Shown: positions 1 through 8,282, counted from the first letter of the stretch. The stretch: 13,435 nt of DNA from DATEMK01 sp035275625 (GCA_035275625.1 DATEMK010000122.1:1-13435), one strand, 5' to 3'. Notes: generated by a model not told the origin, from the letters alone. Numbers and translations: made by a program.

Positions 1-3000
1 CATCAAATGATCCGTCATCATTGTTAACAGTAGTTACAATTTCAAACCTGACTTCCTTGCCGAAATTAACAGGAATCAATTTTGAATATGTATCACCGCC
101 ATTCAGATCAATTTGTGTGAGGCGATAAAATTGCATACCTATTACAGGATTATAATCATAAGCACTGTAATTCAACGTACTTGTGCTGGGTCCTTTGCTT
201 TGCAGTCTGTCAATGAAATTGAAGTCTGAAGTGTTGGTGGTTCTTTCAACAATAAACTTATCAATATTAGTTTCTGATGCAGTTGTCCAATCCAGCCTTA
301 CTTTATCTTTTTCCGGTTTTGCTGTAAAATTAAGCAGGCTGCTTATTGGTAATGGGTTGGGTTGAAGAGCTAATACCCATGCAATGTTGAAATTATTCAC
401 AAACGGAACAGGTACCGAAGTTCCGGGTCCTCCGGGTAATGGAGGCCACCAGCCCGGACCTACAGATAAGTATCCCGGTATGGGAGTTCCCGTATTATCC
501 CATCTCTGAGCAACATACGTTCCTGTCCCGCTTGTCGGTTGTTCTGCAGGACTTCCCCATGAGAAATTCAGATCTGCAACTGATCCGGTGCCTGTATTGG
601 TCATTGGCCAGTATCGCTTAACCAGATTAGGGGCATCTGTAACAGTAGTGTTATAATATTGGTTAATTGTGGTTACACCGGTCGGCAACGGCAGCATTTG
701 ACCAGGGTTTGTAGTTGGGAAATATGTCGCAATCGTTAAATCTGTGGTTCCTGCTGTCGGAGTATATGTAAAAGGAATATTTTGATTAGCGTTATTTGTG
801 AATGGGAATACGTGAGGGCCTGTATTTGCTCCCATCTGCCAGTTCACCCTTCCATAATTCGGTGGTAAATCTTCGCTGTATAAATACCCGGTATTGGGTG
901 CTAACCTTGTTATTGCTCCCTTATCTCCGTTTTTAATTGTTAATGTCAATTGATTCAGATACAGCCTGCCATTTTGCATCCAGAGTGTATCATTCACTGT
1001 GGCAGCTGTCATTTGCCTGGTGGATCCAACGCCAGAATGATTTATCTTCAGCTCATCAAATGTTGTCGGATTGGGTCCGGCAATATTCTGCGCACTGCTT
1101 CCCATAAAGGTAACTATGCTGTTTGCCGGAACAAAGTTTCCGTAGTTAGCCCAGTTGGCTGTGGTGGCTCCATTTGTTTCCAGCTGTATCGGGAACTTCT
1201 GGAATACACGATGAAACATAAAGGTGAGGTTCGGGCGGAAGTCACCTGCCTGCCTGAAGGTCAGATTTGTACCATTGGGCGCTGTATTATTCCACAGGCA
1301 TGCTGCAGGGGCGTAAGCTCCCAAATTAGACAGCATCAGAATAGATCTGTATCCCACCGTTTGTGTCTGCCAGGTATCATCGTTCAATGATGCGGCAGCT
1401 GAATAGCAAATTTCTATGATCAGCGGATAATTACCGGCTGTAACAAATTTAATAGGTGCAGGTCCGTTAAAGGGTATTGTATAATTACCGCTTCCATTCA
1501 CTGGAATACCGGTTAAATTAACAGGTCCGCTATAAAATAATTGGGGAGCTGATTGCTGAGGAGCAAGGCAATTTGCCGGTGCTACAGGAACTGGCATAGA
1601 AAAGCCTACATTCACAAAAGCCGGGTATGTCACATTATTCTGGGCATAATACATATTAATGCTTACTGTATAAGGTCCCGTTGATCTGCGAACTCTTATT
1701 GGAACAATGATCGCATCAAATACATCTCCGTCAATCATTCCCTGTGCCAGCAGTTCATTAGTCTTATACATCAGCTGCACTTTCTGCTCTCTGAAACTTT
1801 GCCTGAATGGCAACCATGTAGTATTTATATTTACACCGTTTGACAATACAGCATTGGCATTGTAGGATGAATCAACTATAAGTGCGCTGGTGTTTACTGC
1901 TGTGGAAACTCCTATGGAAAGTGAGTCAGAAACTCTTAAAGAACCTGCTATGGGCGAATTTACTTCCACTGTATCATTCAAAATAATTAATTTTCTTGTG
2001 GTAGCATTATATCCGACTCCGGCAACCGTTTTTATGACAGGGTGATAAGTACCGTTACCCCGGTTAAATGCCTGTGCGCCTTTTCCCGGTATCAATGCAT
2101 TATCATTAATAGTGGGAACTCCACCGCACCAGTTTGAATTCACGTTCCAGTCATCGGTATAGCCTAACCATATTTTCCATCCCGGGTATAACGGGCTGCA
2201 ATCAGGTCTCAGCGTTACGGTATAATCTTCAATCTCTCCATAATAACCCGGGTTGCATGGGTCCATATTAGGGTTGGCATACCATTCTCTTACCCGCAGT
2301 GTGGTTTGTCCGAAATATCCTGTAACAGCTCCATTTGGCACCAGGAAGGATACAGGTCCCATCCATTGCAATGAATTTAAATATCCTGACTGGCATAATT
2401 TTTCTCCGCCCGCTGCTGGCACCATCCAATTATTAAATGTACCATCGTGATTAAAATCTATCCAGGCTGCAACACAGTTGGCTCCATACCAGGTTCCTAC
2501 CTGAATGCTAATTTGATAAGTAGTGCCCCCATTTGCAAGGAACACTGCCGTCCGGCTACTGTTTCCGGGTCCGCACATATTCGGAACGCTTGGTGTGGGA
2601 ACCTTGGTATAATCCGGAGGATGCACGCTGAAAGGCGAAGTCGTGCCGAGCTGTAGCATAGTGGGGCTTGTTATGCAGGGGTCTGGAACACTTCCCATGC
2701 CTGCTCCCACAGGAAACGATCCCACCGGGTTCTCAGTATGGTCATTGTCAATTCCGGGTGGATAGGCAGGGTCACCTGCACAAATAACTCTCTTTACATA
2801 ATCATTATTTGTGTACGATCCGCCCAGCCAGGAGCATCCTACTACATAAGAAGGTGTACAGTAAGCCACGTCTATCAGCCTTGCTCCCGTGAGAGCGCAA
2901 CCCACTCCGCCACATGTTTGTACCGTAGCGCAAATGTTTGCCGATATAAAATCAGCATCCACATAATGATTCGCTAGAGCTGTTGCTGCAATATCATAAG

Positions 3001-4057
3001 TAAGCCAGAAATAGTTGTTCCCATTTAGCAATCCATTATAAGGTGCCGGAATGGTAGGGTTAATAAGAAAGTTTGGTTGCGGGAAAGCCGCTCCCCCATA
3101 AGTTCCAACCTGGATTGCATTGGTAAGTGAAAATGTATTTGTTCCGCCTGTCCACCATAATTTTACTGCTCCTCCTGTTCCGGCATTTGCTATATCAATT
3201 GCCGGTTGTGTGCTTCCATTATGAGTGAAGGTGAACGAATTTATCGCACATTGCGCATTTTCATTTGCCACCGTAACTCTGCATCCTATGATCCAGTTAT
3301 TAGGCTGGTTTGCCGGAGGTCCGGCTACATTCGCCAGGTTCTGAAAATCAAGACCTATTGAAGTATATACCTGGTTGCTTGGATAAGTCTGAATGGAAAA
3401 ATCGTCAACATAAACGTTTGCGCCTGCTGCTCCATTATCGGTTACTTTTATAATAATATATACTGTGTTAGAGTTAAACGGGGCGCCAGCCGGTATATTA
3501 AAAGTGTGCTGTGTCCAAACCCCGCAAGGATCTACAGGCGCTGTATTGCAAGGACGGGGAATATTAAAAAAAGCGGTTGTTACATCCTGCAATAACGTAG
3601 CCGGGCCTACCAGCGGATCAGGGTTGTTATTTGCATACACCTGAATATTATCGTTTCCTGCTGTTGCCTCACGGTAAACCCAAAAGCTTACTGTCGAAGC
3701 TGTAACACGTGCAGTCAGGTCATACGGTCTTGACACAAGATACCCCTGCTCGCCTCCTGTCATGATGTATGCAGAGCGGAACCTCATCATTCCGGCACTG
3801 CCGCCCCGTGGAGTGCATGGAGGAAGAACTCCATTAGGGGCATTCACACGGTCCCAATAATTGTTCGCATCCGTGCTGGGAGCAATTTTTCCGGATACCC
3901 ATCCGAATGGCAATTCGGTATTGGGCCAGGTCGTTCCCGTAAAATTGTTATCAAAGCCTTCGTTTTTTACTACCTGGGCTTTGGTTGTTTGCATTGCAGA
4001 AATCATTATTGCTGCAAGCAATAAAGTTTTCGATACAGAAGTAAATTTAGTAACCAT
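1..4057 (-). CDS. Giant secreted multidomain adhesin-like protein, probable T9SS cargo (3' end beyond window)
   Basis: The frame is open from the ATG at 4057-4055 to the window edge, giving 1352 codons and no stop. It begins with a signal peptide (MVTKFTSVSK, then a hydrophobic core) and probable cleavage A27|Q28. Visible modules are: residues about 30-225, a MAM-like 'choice-of-anchor J' type sandwich ending VYVDDFSI; about 240-372, resembling the N-terminal domain associated with BNR-repeat neuraminidases (NNWIIGCRV to YFWLTYDI); about 494-612, a GEVED domain with WIDFNHDG and ending GEIEDYTVTL; about 630-650, a W-G-DW-NW-GVP motif common in Bacteroidota surface proteins; about 980-1010, a VTFMGSSAQNI strand motif of beta-rich passengers; and about 1235-1350, an FnIII-like linker (SETNIDKFIVERT, FYRLTQIDLNGG) that usually precedes a T9SS sorting domain. 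That sorting domain should lie just outside the window. No catalytic residues were recognised, so a surface adhesin or matrix role is inference. It has its own candidate promoter. Confidence 0.95.
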   Translation of the reverse strand, partial: MVTKFTSVSKTLLLAAIMISAMQTTKAQVVKNEGFDNNFTGTTWPNTELPFGWVSGKIAPSTDANNYWDRVNAPNGVLPPCTPRGGSAGMMRFRSAYIMTGGEQGYLVSRPYDLTARVTASTVSFWVYREATAGNDNIQVYANNNPDPLVGPATLLQDVTTAFFNIPRPCNTAPVDPCGVWTQHTFNIPAGAPFNSNTVYIIIKVTDNGAAGANVYVDDFSIQTYPSNQVYTSIGLDFQNLANVAGPPANQPNNWIIGCRVTVANENAQCAINSFTFTHNGSTQPAIDIANAGTGGAVKLWWTGGTNTFSLTNAIQVGTYGGAAFPQPNFLINPTIPAPYNGLLNGNNYFWLTYDIAATALANHYVDADFISANICATVQTCGGVGCALTGARLIDVAYCTPSYVVGCSWLGGSYTNNDYVKRVICAGDPAYPPGIDNDHTENPVGSFPVGAGMGSVPDPCITSPTMLQLGTTSPFSVHPPDYTKVPTPSVPNMCGPGNSSRTAVFLANGGTTYQISIQVGTWYGANCVAAWIDFNHDGTFNNWMVPAAGGEKLCQSGYLNSLQWMGPVSFLVPNGAVTGYFGQTTLRVREWYANPNMDPCNPGYYGEIEDYTVTLRPDCSPLYPGWKIWLGYTDDWNVNSNWCGGVPTINDNALIPGKGAQAFNRGNGTYHPVIKTVAGVGYNATTRKLIILNDTVEVNSPIAGSLRVSDSLSIGVSTAVNTSALIVDSSYNANAVLSNGVNINTTWLPFRQSFREQKVQLMYKTNELLAQGMIDGDVFDAIIVPIRVRRSTGPYTVSINMYYAQNNVTYPAFVNVGFSMPVPVAPANCLAPQQSAPQLFYSGPVNLTGIPVNGSGNYTIPFNGPAPIKFVTAGNYPLIIEICYSAAASLNDDTWQTQTVGYRSILMLSNLGAYAPAACLWNNTAPNGTNLTFRQAGDFRPNLTFMFHRVFQKFPIQLETNGATTANWANYGNFVPANSIVTFMGSSAQNIAGPNPTTFDELKINHSGVGSTRQMTAATVNDTLWMQNGRLYLNQLTLTIKNGDKGAITRLAPNTGYLYSEDLPPNYGRVNWQMGANTGPHVFPFTNNANQNIPFTYTPTAGTTDLTIATYFPTTNPGQMLPLPTGVTTINQYYNTTVTDAPNLVKRYWPMTNTGTGSVADLNFSWGSPAEQPTSGTGTYVAQRWDNTGTPIPGYLSVGPGWWPPLPGGPGTSVPVPFVNNFNIAWVLALQPNPLPISSLLNFTAKPEKDKVRLDWTTASETNIDKFIVERTTNTSDFNFIDRLQSKGPSTSTLNYSAYDYNPVIGMQFYRLTQIDLNGGDTYSKLIPVNFGKEVRFEIVTTVNNDDGSFD

Positions 4058-4115
4058 ATTGTTTTGAGTTTAGATAATTACTGCCGGTTTATAGTTTTGC
4101 TTAAACATTGAGTTG

Positions 4116-4146
4116 TAAAAGTATAAATTACTATGACAATAACAAA
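4116..4146 (-). promoter_or_regulatory. Bacteroidetes-type promoter of the giant adhesin gene
   Basis: On the minus strand TTTG (4146-4143) is followed after exactly 19 bp by TACTTTTA (4123-4116). This fits the Bacteroidetes consensus TTTG-N19-21-TAnnTTTG in all but the final base. Transcription would start near 4109, giving a leader of about 50 nt before the ATG at 4057. It is a motif match only. Confidence 0.5.
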
Positions 4147-4334
4147 TTTTGATATTTATTTTTTTTCAACCGGATCTCCTTTTCAGGGTGTTTCATCAGA
4201 TCAAATTTTTCTTCACAACCAGTCGTGCAGGTTTCTTCCCTGCCATTACAAAATTGTTAATGGTTTAAGAAACATAATTCAGGCTTCATAAGGGAGGAAA
4301 AGTTCAAACGATGGCGAAAAATCAGGTGCCTCCA

Positions 4335-4354
4335 TCCGCATTATAAAATGCGGA
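4335..4354 (-). terminator. Hairpin downstream of the beta-propeller gene, possible terminator
   Basis: TCCGCATT and AATGCGGA form a perfect 8-bp stem around an ATAA loop (plus-strand reading). It lies about 30 nt past the stop codon of the 4384-6027 gene and before the promoter of the next gene. No T-run follows it on the minus strand, so it is either a non-canonical terminator or an mRNA 3'-end stabiliser. Confidence 0.45.
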
Positions 4355-4383
4355 CGAAAGAAAACGAATAACCAAAGTGGGGG

Positions 4384-6027
4384 TCATTCTTTCAGAATTC
4401 GCGCGAAATAGATCTCGTCATCAATGTAAAGCTGAAGAATATAAATCCCACAAGTGTAAGCGGAGACATCGAGCATGAATTGCTTTTCTGCAAAAGTGGT
4501 TTGTTTCATCACTCTTCCTGTAACATCAGAAAGTTTTACTGTGCAAATGCTTTTCGGGAGATGAGAAAAAGCAATGGAAATATGATCAGTGGCAGGATTG
4601 GGAAAAACAGTAAGCTCCCCGGCAGAAAACGGGTTTTCATCAACTGAAGTAATGCCTGCACATAACACGGTATCATTTATACCGCTATAGAAATTAAATG
4701 AATCGTTATTCGTGTAGGGCGTTAGAGAAGAATCAGCAACGGCAACAAAGCTTTGAACGGGGTAAGAAGAAGCATCAGCTGACTGGAATGAAACCGGGTA
4801 AACAGGGCATGTGCCGCTGCCTGTCGCTGAAAAATCAGAGACATACAGGTTAAACAAATTTGCGTGGGTTTTGTAACCTATAACCATTGAGTTGCCTGCG
4901 CTCAATTGCCGGAAGCCGGTAAGCGTTATTTGTTCCTGGATGGTTGTGTCGCCAAAAGCATACGAAGAAACCAGCGCGCCTGAAGTATCCATCACCTGTA
5001 CAAAACCATAATTGGAATAATTGAAAAACGAACCTGTGCTTCCGCAGATAACAAGCTCGTTATTTGATGAAATGGAATAATCATAAGCCCAGTCGGACTG
5101 AAACGCTCCGAATGTTTTTGACCAGGTGACATCACCTGCATTGTTAACCATCAGCACGTACGAATCCATAAAGCCGAGTGCTGCAATTCCTGAATAATCG
5201 GTTCGTCCTGCCAGTAAAATATTTCCGTTCCCGAAATCATGAACAAACTCAAGGTTGGAGTTCTGGTAATCGAACGCCCCGGTGGCATAGATATAATTTT
5301 TTGCCCAAAGCAGGTTGCCATTGCTGTCGAACCGGAATGCCATGGGCTGAATGAACTGGAAACTATATGCCATGCTTCCGGCAATCATGATGTCGCCATT
5401 GGAAACCTCCCTCACAACATTAGCATCAATCCCCAATGGGTATTGCTTAAACCAGGTCACATTACCTGTTGTATCGGTTTTCAATAAAAAGAACTGCCAG
5501 TTAGAATTATAAGAGGTTACACCGGTCATTAAAATTTTACCATCGGAAGTAGCCGTGAGGGCCTGCGCAAACAGTTCACGGTCCGGTAGAAAATAATTTG
5601 TCTGTGACAGGACATCCAGGTTAGCATCAAATTTCAGCAGATAGGATGATTCGTAATGGAATGTTGAAGTATCGAACGCACGCGATGAACCTGTCATGTA
5701 ATAATTGCTGCCAAGCCTGATGAACTCACGCGTCCAGTCATGGAACCCCGGATCTTTAGTCAGTATTTTACTGTTAAGAATTGAACCTGCGGAATCAATT
5801 TTCAGCAGGACAATATCAAATTTCCCCGGTGTGCCGATCTGTGCGCTGAAGCAAATAACCTGTTCACCCGAAACAGGCAAAGCTCCCGGCTCGTGAAATG
5901 AAGCAGTTCCGTGCACGGTGTACAGGTCGGAGATAAACCTTTTTTGAAATGAGGACGATTGGGCGCCTGAAATGTGAGCCGCACACAATATATAAATGGA
6001 TACGAGTGCAGTAATTGTATTTTTCAT
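4384..6027 (-). CDS. Secreted beta-propeller-like protein with T9SS type A sorting domain
   Basis: The 547-residue protein begins with a signal peptide (MKNTITALVSIYILC...) and probable cleavage A22|Q23. The body repeats a unit of about 50-57 residues at least six times. Each unit pairs a strand such as KILMTGVTS, DIMIAGSM, NILLAGRTD or ELVICGSTG with a following 'LLK.D..GN..W' element (LLKTDTTGNVTW, FRFDSNGNLLW, MVNNAGDVTW). This pattern suggests a bladed beta-propeller related to delta-60/SBBP-type repeats. Residues about 472-547 are a T9SS sorting domain: VFPNPATDHISI, then LSDVTGRVM, then GIYILQL and a short basic end. T9SS cargo crosses the outer membrane and is anchored or released after the domain is cleaved. 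An in-frame ATG at 6051 would add eight residues, but it lies in the arm of an inserted palindrome, so I prefer 6027. The specific ligand or role is unknown. Confidence 0.93.
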   Translation of the reverse strand: MKNTITALVSIYILCAAHISGAQSSSFQKRFISDLYTVHGTASFHEPGALPVSGEQVICFSAQIGTPGKFDIVLLKIDSAGSILNSKILTKDPGFHDWTREFIRLGSNYYMTGSSRAFDTSTFHYESSYLLKFDANLDVLSQTNYFLPDRELFAQALTATSDGKILMTGVTSYNSNWQFFLLKTDTTGNVTWFKQYPLGIDANVVREVSNGDIMIAGSMAYSFQFIQPMAFRFDSNGNLLWAKNYIYATGAFDYQNSNLEFVHDFGNGNILLAGRTDYSGIAALGFMDSYVLMVNNAGDVTWSKTFGAFQSDWAYDYSISSNNELVICGSTGSFFNYSNYGFVQVMDTSGALVSSYAFGDTTIQEQITLTGFRQLSAGNSMVIGYKTHANLFNLYVSDFSATGSGTCPVYPVSFQSADASSYPVQSFVAVADSSLTPYTNNDSFNFYSGINDTVLCAGITSVDENPFSAGELTVFPNPATDHISIAFSHLPKSICTVKLSDVTGRVMKQTTFAEKQFMLDVSAYTCGIYILQLYIDDEIYFARILKE

Positions 6028-6034
6028 TTCATAG

Positions 6035-6220
6035 TTATTTATGCGAATCATGGGTTAAAATAAAGTGTTGTTTTGAACCACATAGGAAGATAGGAACATA
6101 GGGTTTCACATAGGTTTTGTATGCCGATACATATAAATATTGTTTCATTTCTATGTTTTTTTTCTATGTATCTATGTGCCTATGTGGTTCCAGGTTTCAA
6201 GCCTTGATTCGCATTATTTA
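6035..6220. mobile_element. MITE-like palindromic element with 7-bp target duplication
   Basis: The ends are terminal inverted repeats TGCGAATCA (6042-6050) and TGATTCGCA (6205-6213). They are flanked directly by identical 7-bp repeats TTATTTA at 6035-6041 and 6214-6220. Inside, 6075-6101 and 6164-6190 are inverted copies matching at 23 of 27 positions; each contains GAACCACATAGG and several 'CATAG' units. The core is 172 bp and has no coding capacity. The structure is that of a non-autonomous miniature element. The CATAGG-rich arm resembles intergenic repeats I recall from other Bacteroidota genomes, which is recollection and not a search. The target is AT-rich, so the duplication could partly be chance. 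Confidence 0.72.
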
Positions 6221-6247
6221 TTTTAATTGTTAAAATGCATCTTTAAA

Positions 6248-6293
6248 CAAAATTATGGCAAAGTATAACTAACCTGGGTAATACTTGTGTCAA
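6248..6293 (-). promoter_or_regulatory. Candidate promoter(s) of the beta-propeller gene, displaced by the insertion
   Basis: On the minus strand there are two overlapping options. TAATTTTG (6255-6248) matches TAnnTTTG perfectly but lacks an upstream box at the right spacing. TATACTTTG (6267-6259) has TTGACA (6293-6288) 20 bp upstream. Either start lies upstream of the palindromic element. With the element and one target copy removed (179 bp), a start near 6241 would sit about 35 nt from the ATG at 6027, like the other genes here. Confidence 0.4.
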
Positions 6294-6451
6294 AAAATAG
6301 ATGCTCAATTTTGAGTTTGCTGCACAATCATTCTCCCGGGGATTTGACAGTTGATATTTTTTTAACATGCAACCTCAAAAAACAGATTTACTTCCACATT
6401 GCGAATGCGAGTACAAAGGGGGCTTAGTAACCTGGCAAGTGAATTAAAAAC

Positions 6452-8083
6452 TCAAAAGAGCACAAGCCTTTCCCTTGCCGTCTCACCTCCGGCAATCACT
6501 TCTATCCAATACACTCCGGCAGCAAGCTTAAGGTCATTCATACTGAAATCTGAAACATGTTGCCCTGGCTGCTGCAAGGTTTCAGGATGCAATGTCATCA
6601 CATACCCTGAGGCGGAATGCAGCCGCAGGCTCACTGCAGATTGATGTAACAGGAAATAGCTTATTGTAACATTATCTTTAACAGGATTCGGATAAATTTT
6701 CACTTCATTTAACCCGTGCGGGTAATTTATAACACCTGTAGAAGTACTGTCATTAATTATAGCTACCGTAATTGAATATAGCTGCGGTGAAGCAAAAAGG
6801 GAGGTAGTGGCAAACGTCATTCTTGCCTGGAACCTTGCGCTGTCCATCAGCAATCCGGGCAGCAACCCCGCAACAGGGCTTCCGTTGGAAACTGTATCCC
6901 ATACGCTCCACAGGCTGCCTGCGTTCAGCGAGTAGCGTGTTTCCACTGTAAACGTTGTGCCTGCAAACGTATCGGCCTGCCACACAATGGTTGACGAATT
7001 ATGGATTGAAGACGGTGTTGAAATGTCATACACAGGCGAGGTGCGCACACCCGTGCTAACGTATTGTGTAGCCGAAGCATCAACCATTCCGTGCCCGATG
7101 TGCCAGTTGTTAAATGATGCAATGGAATCACCGTTAAAAACCGGGCTGTTGTCGTAATACCCATCACTGGTGGCCACGTTAGTGCCATTGGCTGCAAGAT
7201 AGCTTCCCCCGCCTCCTGCACACGATGAAGTACCGCCAGTGTAATGAACGCTGCCTCCTGAATAACCTCCTCCGCCTCCCGGAGAAGATCCGCTGTCAAC
7301 ACCGCCTCCACCGCCAAATCCTCCCGTGTAAGCAGCCGCACCGCCTGTCCCACCGTTAATTAATGCTTTGCCCCCACCGCATCCCTGCCCGTCACCAAGC
7401 AATCCTCCGCCTGCACCGCTGCAAACTCCGCCACCGAGCGCCTCTCCGCCCATCCCTGCAACGCCTCCCGTTGCACTGCAGCCGGGTCCGCTCACGCTTT
7501 GCCCGCTGGTGGAAGTGCTTCCCCTGTTTGCTGCATCAACATAAGAGCGCATTCCTGCAGCTCCTCCTGCAATTATTAATGGTGTAGTATCAGCATACGT
7601 AACGAATGTGCCTCCGTTTCCCCCGCGGGGAGAATCTCCCATCTGGCCCACCAGGATATTTAAACCGGTTGCTTTTGCAATTTCAAAATCAGCACGCAGG
7701 ATAGCTCCGCGTATGTATAACGTATCGGCATTATGTCCTGCACCGGCTGCCAGGATGCGGTACACGCCTCCTTCGGGTGTCACCCATTGCTGTATTCCGC
7801 TGTCGCTTATCACAGCGCCATCAAGGTCAGTTCCGGCATACGCTGAATTAACACTTGCCTGCAATGGACCTGCATTCCCGGTTTGCCCGCAATTGGTAAA
7901 AGCAAAACGAAAGGTGCGCACCGTATCGAGCATCAGCGTATCTGACCATGTAACGAGGCTGTCCATGGTTCCTGCTGCCCAGTCTGCCTGGTTTGATTCT
8001 GTAATCACAATGGTGTCCTGGCAAAATGCGGGACGGCTGAAAAATAAAACGGCTGCCGCAATACATATCCTGAATACTTTCAT
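6452..8083 (-). CDS. Secreted glycine-rich (ALK/LTK-type) protein with T9SS type A sorting domain
   Basis: The 543-residue protein starts MKVFRICIAAAVLFF and probably is cleaved AFC|Q at residues 21/22. Residues about 100-300 match the glycine-rich domain of the ALK/LTK receptor type (PF12810 as I know the family): GGVYRILAAGAG, then LNILVGQMG, GGNGGTFV, PLIIAGGAAG, and the tract GGFGGGGG, SPGGGGGYSGGS, AGGGGSY. In animal ALK this domain packs polyglycine helices. Residues about 350-445 look like a beta-sandwich (VETRYSLNAGSLWSVWD). About 462-543 is a T9SS sorting domain (KIYPNPVKDNVTISY ... LAAGVYWIEV). An ATG at 8152 would be in frame, but the promoter at 8113-8143 lies downstream of it, so 8083 is the better start. 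A structural or adhesive surface role is inferred; no enzyme motif is visible. Base composition is the most GC-rich in the window, largely because of GGN codons. Confidence 0.94.
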   Translation of the reverse strand: MKVFRICIAAAVLFFSRPAFCQDTIVITESNQADWAAGTMDSLVTWSDTLMLDTVRTFRFAFTNCGQTGNAGPLQASVNSAYAGTDLDGAVISDSGIQQWVTPEGGVYRILAAGAGHNADTLYIRGAILRADFEIAKATGLNILVGQMGDSPRGGNGGTFVTYADTTPLIIAGGAAGMRSYVDAANRGSTSTSGQSVSGPGCSATGGVAGMGGEALGGGVCSGAGGGLLGDGQGCGGGKALINGGTGGAAAYTGGFGGGGGVDSGSSPGGGGGYSGGSVHYTGGTSSCAGGGGSYLAANGTNVATSDGYYDNSPVFNGDSIASFNNWHIGHGMVDASATQYVSTGVRTSPVYDISTPSSIHNSSTIVWQADTFAGTTFTVETRYSLNAGSLWSVWDTVSNGSPVAGLLPGLLMDSARFQARMTFATTSLFASPQLYSITVAIINDSTSTGVINYPHGLNEVKIYPNPVKDNVTISYFLLHQSAVSLRLHSASGYVMTLHPETLQQPGQHVSDFSMNDLKLAAGVYWIEVIAGGETARERLVLF

Positions 8084-8112
8084 GTGCTGAATTTTTAAAT
8101 GGTTAACAGAAA

Positions 8113-8143
8113 CAAACTTACATGATTTTTTCAAAAAAGCAAT
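8113..8143 (-). promoter_or_regulatory. Bacteroidetes-type promoter of the glycine-rich gene
   Basis: On the minus strand ATTG (8143-8140) is followed after 19 bp by TAAGTTTG (8120-8113), a perfect TAnnTTTG. The predicted start near 8106 leaves a leader of about 23 nt to the ATG at 8083. This placement decides the start codon of that gene. Confidence 0.6.
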
Positions 8144-8156
8144 CAGCCTCAATGAA

Positions 8157-8212
8157 AAAACCCGGAGGGGTGAGCATATGTACCGGTATAATTTCCTCCA
8201 CTTCGGAGGGAC
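8157..8212. repeat. Degenerate intergenic repeat with paired CGGAGGG motifs
   Basis: CGGAGGG occurs at 8163-8169 (within CCCGGAGGGGTGA) and again at 8204-8210. The second copy forms a 5-bp hairpin with CCTCC (8195-8209). On the minus strand the first copy reads ACCCCTCCGGG followed by TTTTTT. The arrangement resembles a CCCTCCGGGG-bearing dispersed repeat I recall from Bacteroidota intergenic regions. Membership is from memory and the copy is imperfect. It may also act in termination of the 8283-9956 gene. Confidence 0.35.
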
Positions 8213-8255
8213 TATGCAGAAATCGGAGTCATTTTAATCAAAAGTAATTTTTCTT

Positions 8256-8271
8256 CCCGGTTCACACCGAG
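8256..8271 (-). terminator. Short hairpin just after the SBBP gene, possible terminator
   Basis: On the minus strand CTCGGT-GTGA-ACCGGG forms a 6-bp stem with one U·G pair and a GNRA-type tetraloop, starting about 12 nt past the stop codon. An A-rich rather than T-rich stretch follows, so intrinsic termination is uncertain. Confidence 0.35.
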
Positions 8272-8282
8272 ATGAGAACTAC

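Larger units (their letters stand above)
4058..4383. other. Intergenic region between giant adhesin and beta-propeller gene
   Basis: This 326-bp gap holds the candidate promoter at 4116-4146, the perfect hairpin at 4335-4354 and a weaker 5-bp stem (GCAGG/CCTGC, 4227-4243). I see no coding region or RNA gene in the rest. Confidence 0.7.
6028..6451. other. Intergenic region containing the palindromic insertion
   Basis: This 424-bp gap is filled mainly by the MITE-like element (6035-6220) and the candidate promoter region (6248-6293). From about 6300 to 6451 I see no gene and no clear terminator for the upstream glycine-rich gene. Confidence 0.7.

Noticed and set aside
950..1390. Plus-strand 146-codon open frame opposite the giant adhesin gene
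   Set aside because: It is antisense to a continuous 1352-codon frame with recognisable domains, and its own sequence shows no domain.
4311..4346. Plus-strand GGAGG followed by ATG and a 12-codon frame
   Set aside because: A chance Shine-Dalgarno-like sequence. The frame ends inside the hairpin and has no support; real genes here do not use strong Shine-Dalgarno sites.
7195..7620. Possible short tandem repeat or CRISPR-like pattern in the GC-rich tract
   Set aside because: The pattern comes from glycine codons in the glycine-rich domain; there are no regular repeats with spacers.
7608..8090. Plus-strand 160-codon open frame opposite the glycine-rich gene
   Set aside because: It is the shadow of a GC-rich minus-strand gene with clear signal peptide and sorting domain.
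8084..8152. Longer start (ATG at 8152) for the glycine-rich protein
   Set aside because: The 23 extra residues have no signal-peptide character, and a well-spaced promoter lies within this stretch.
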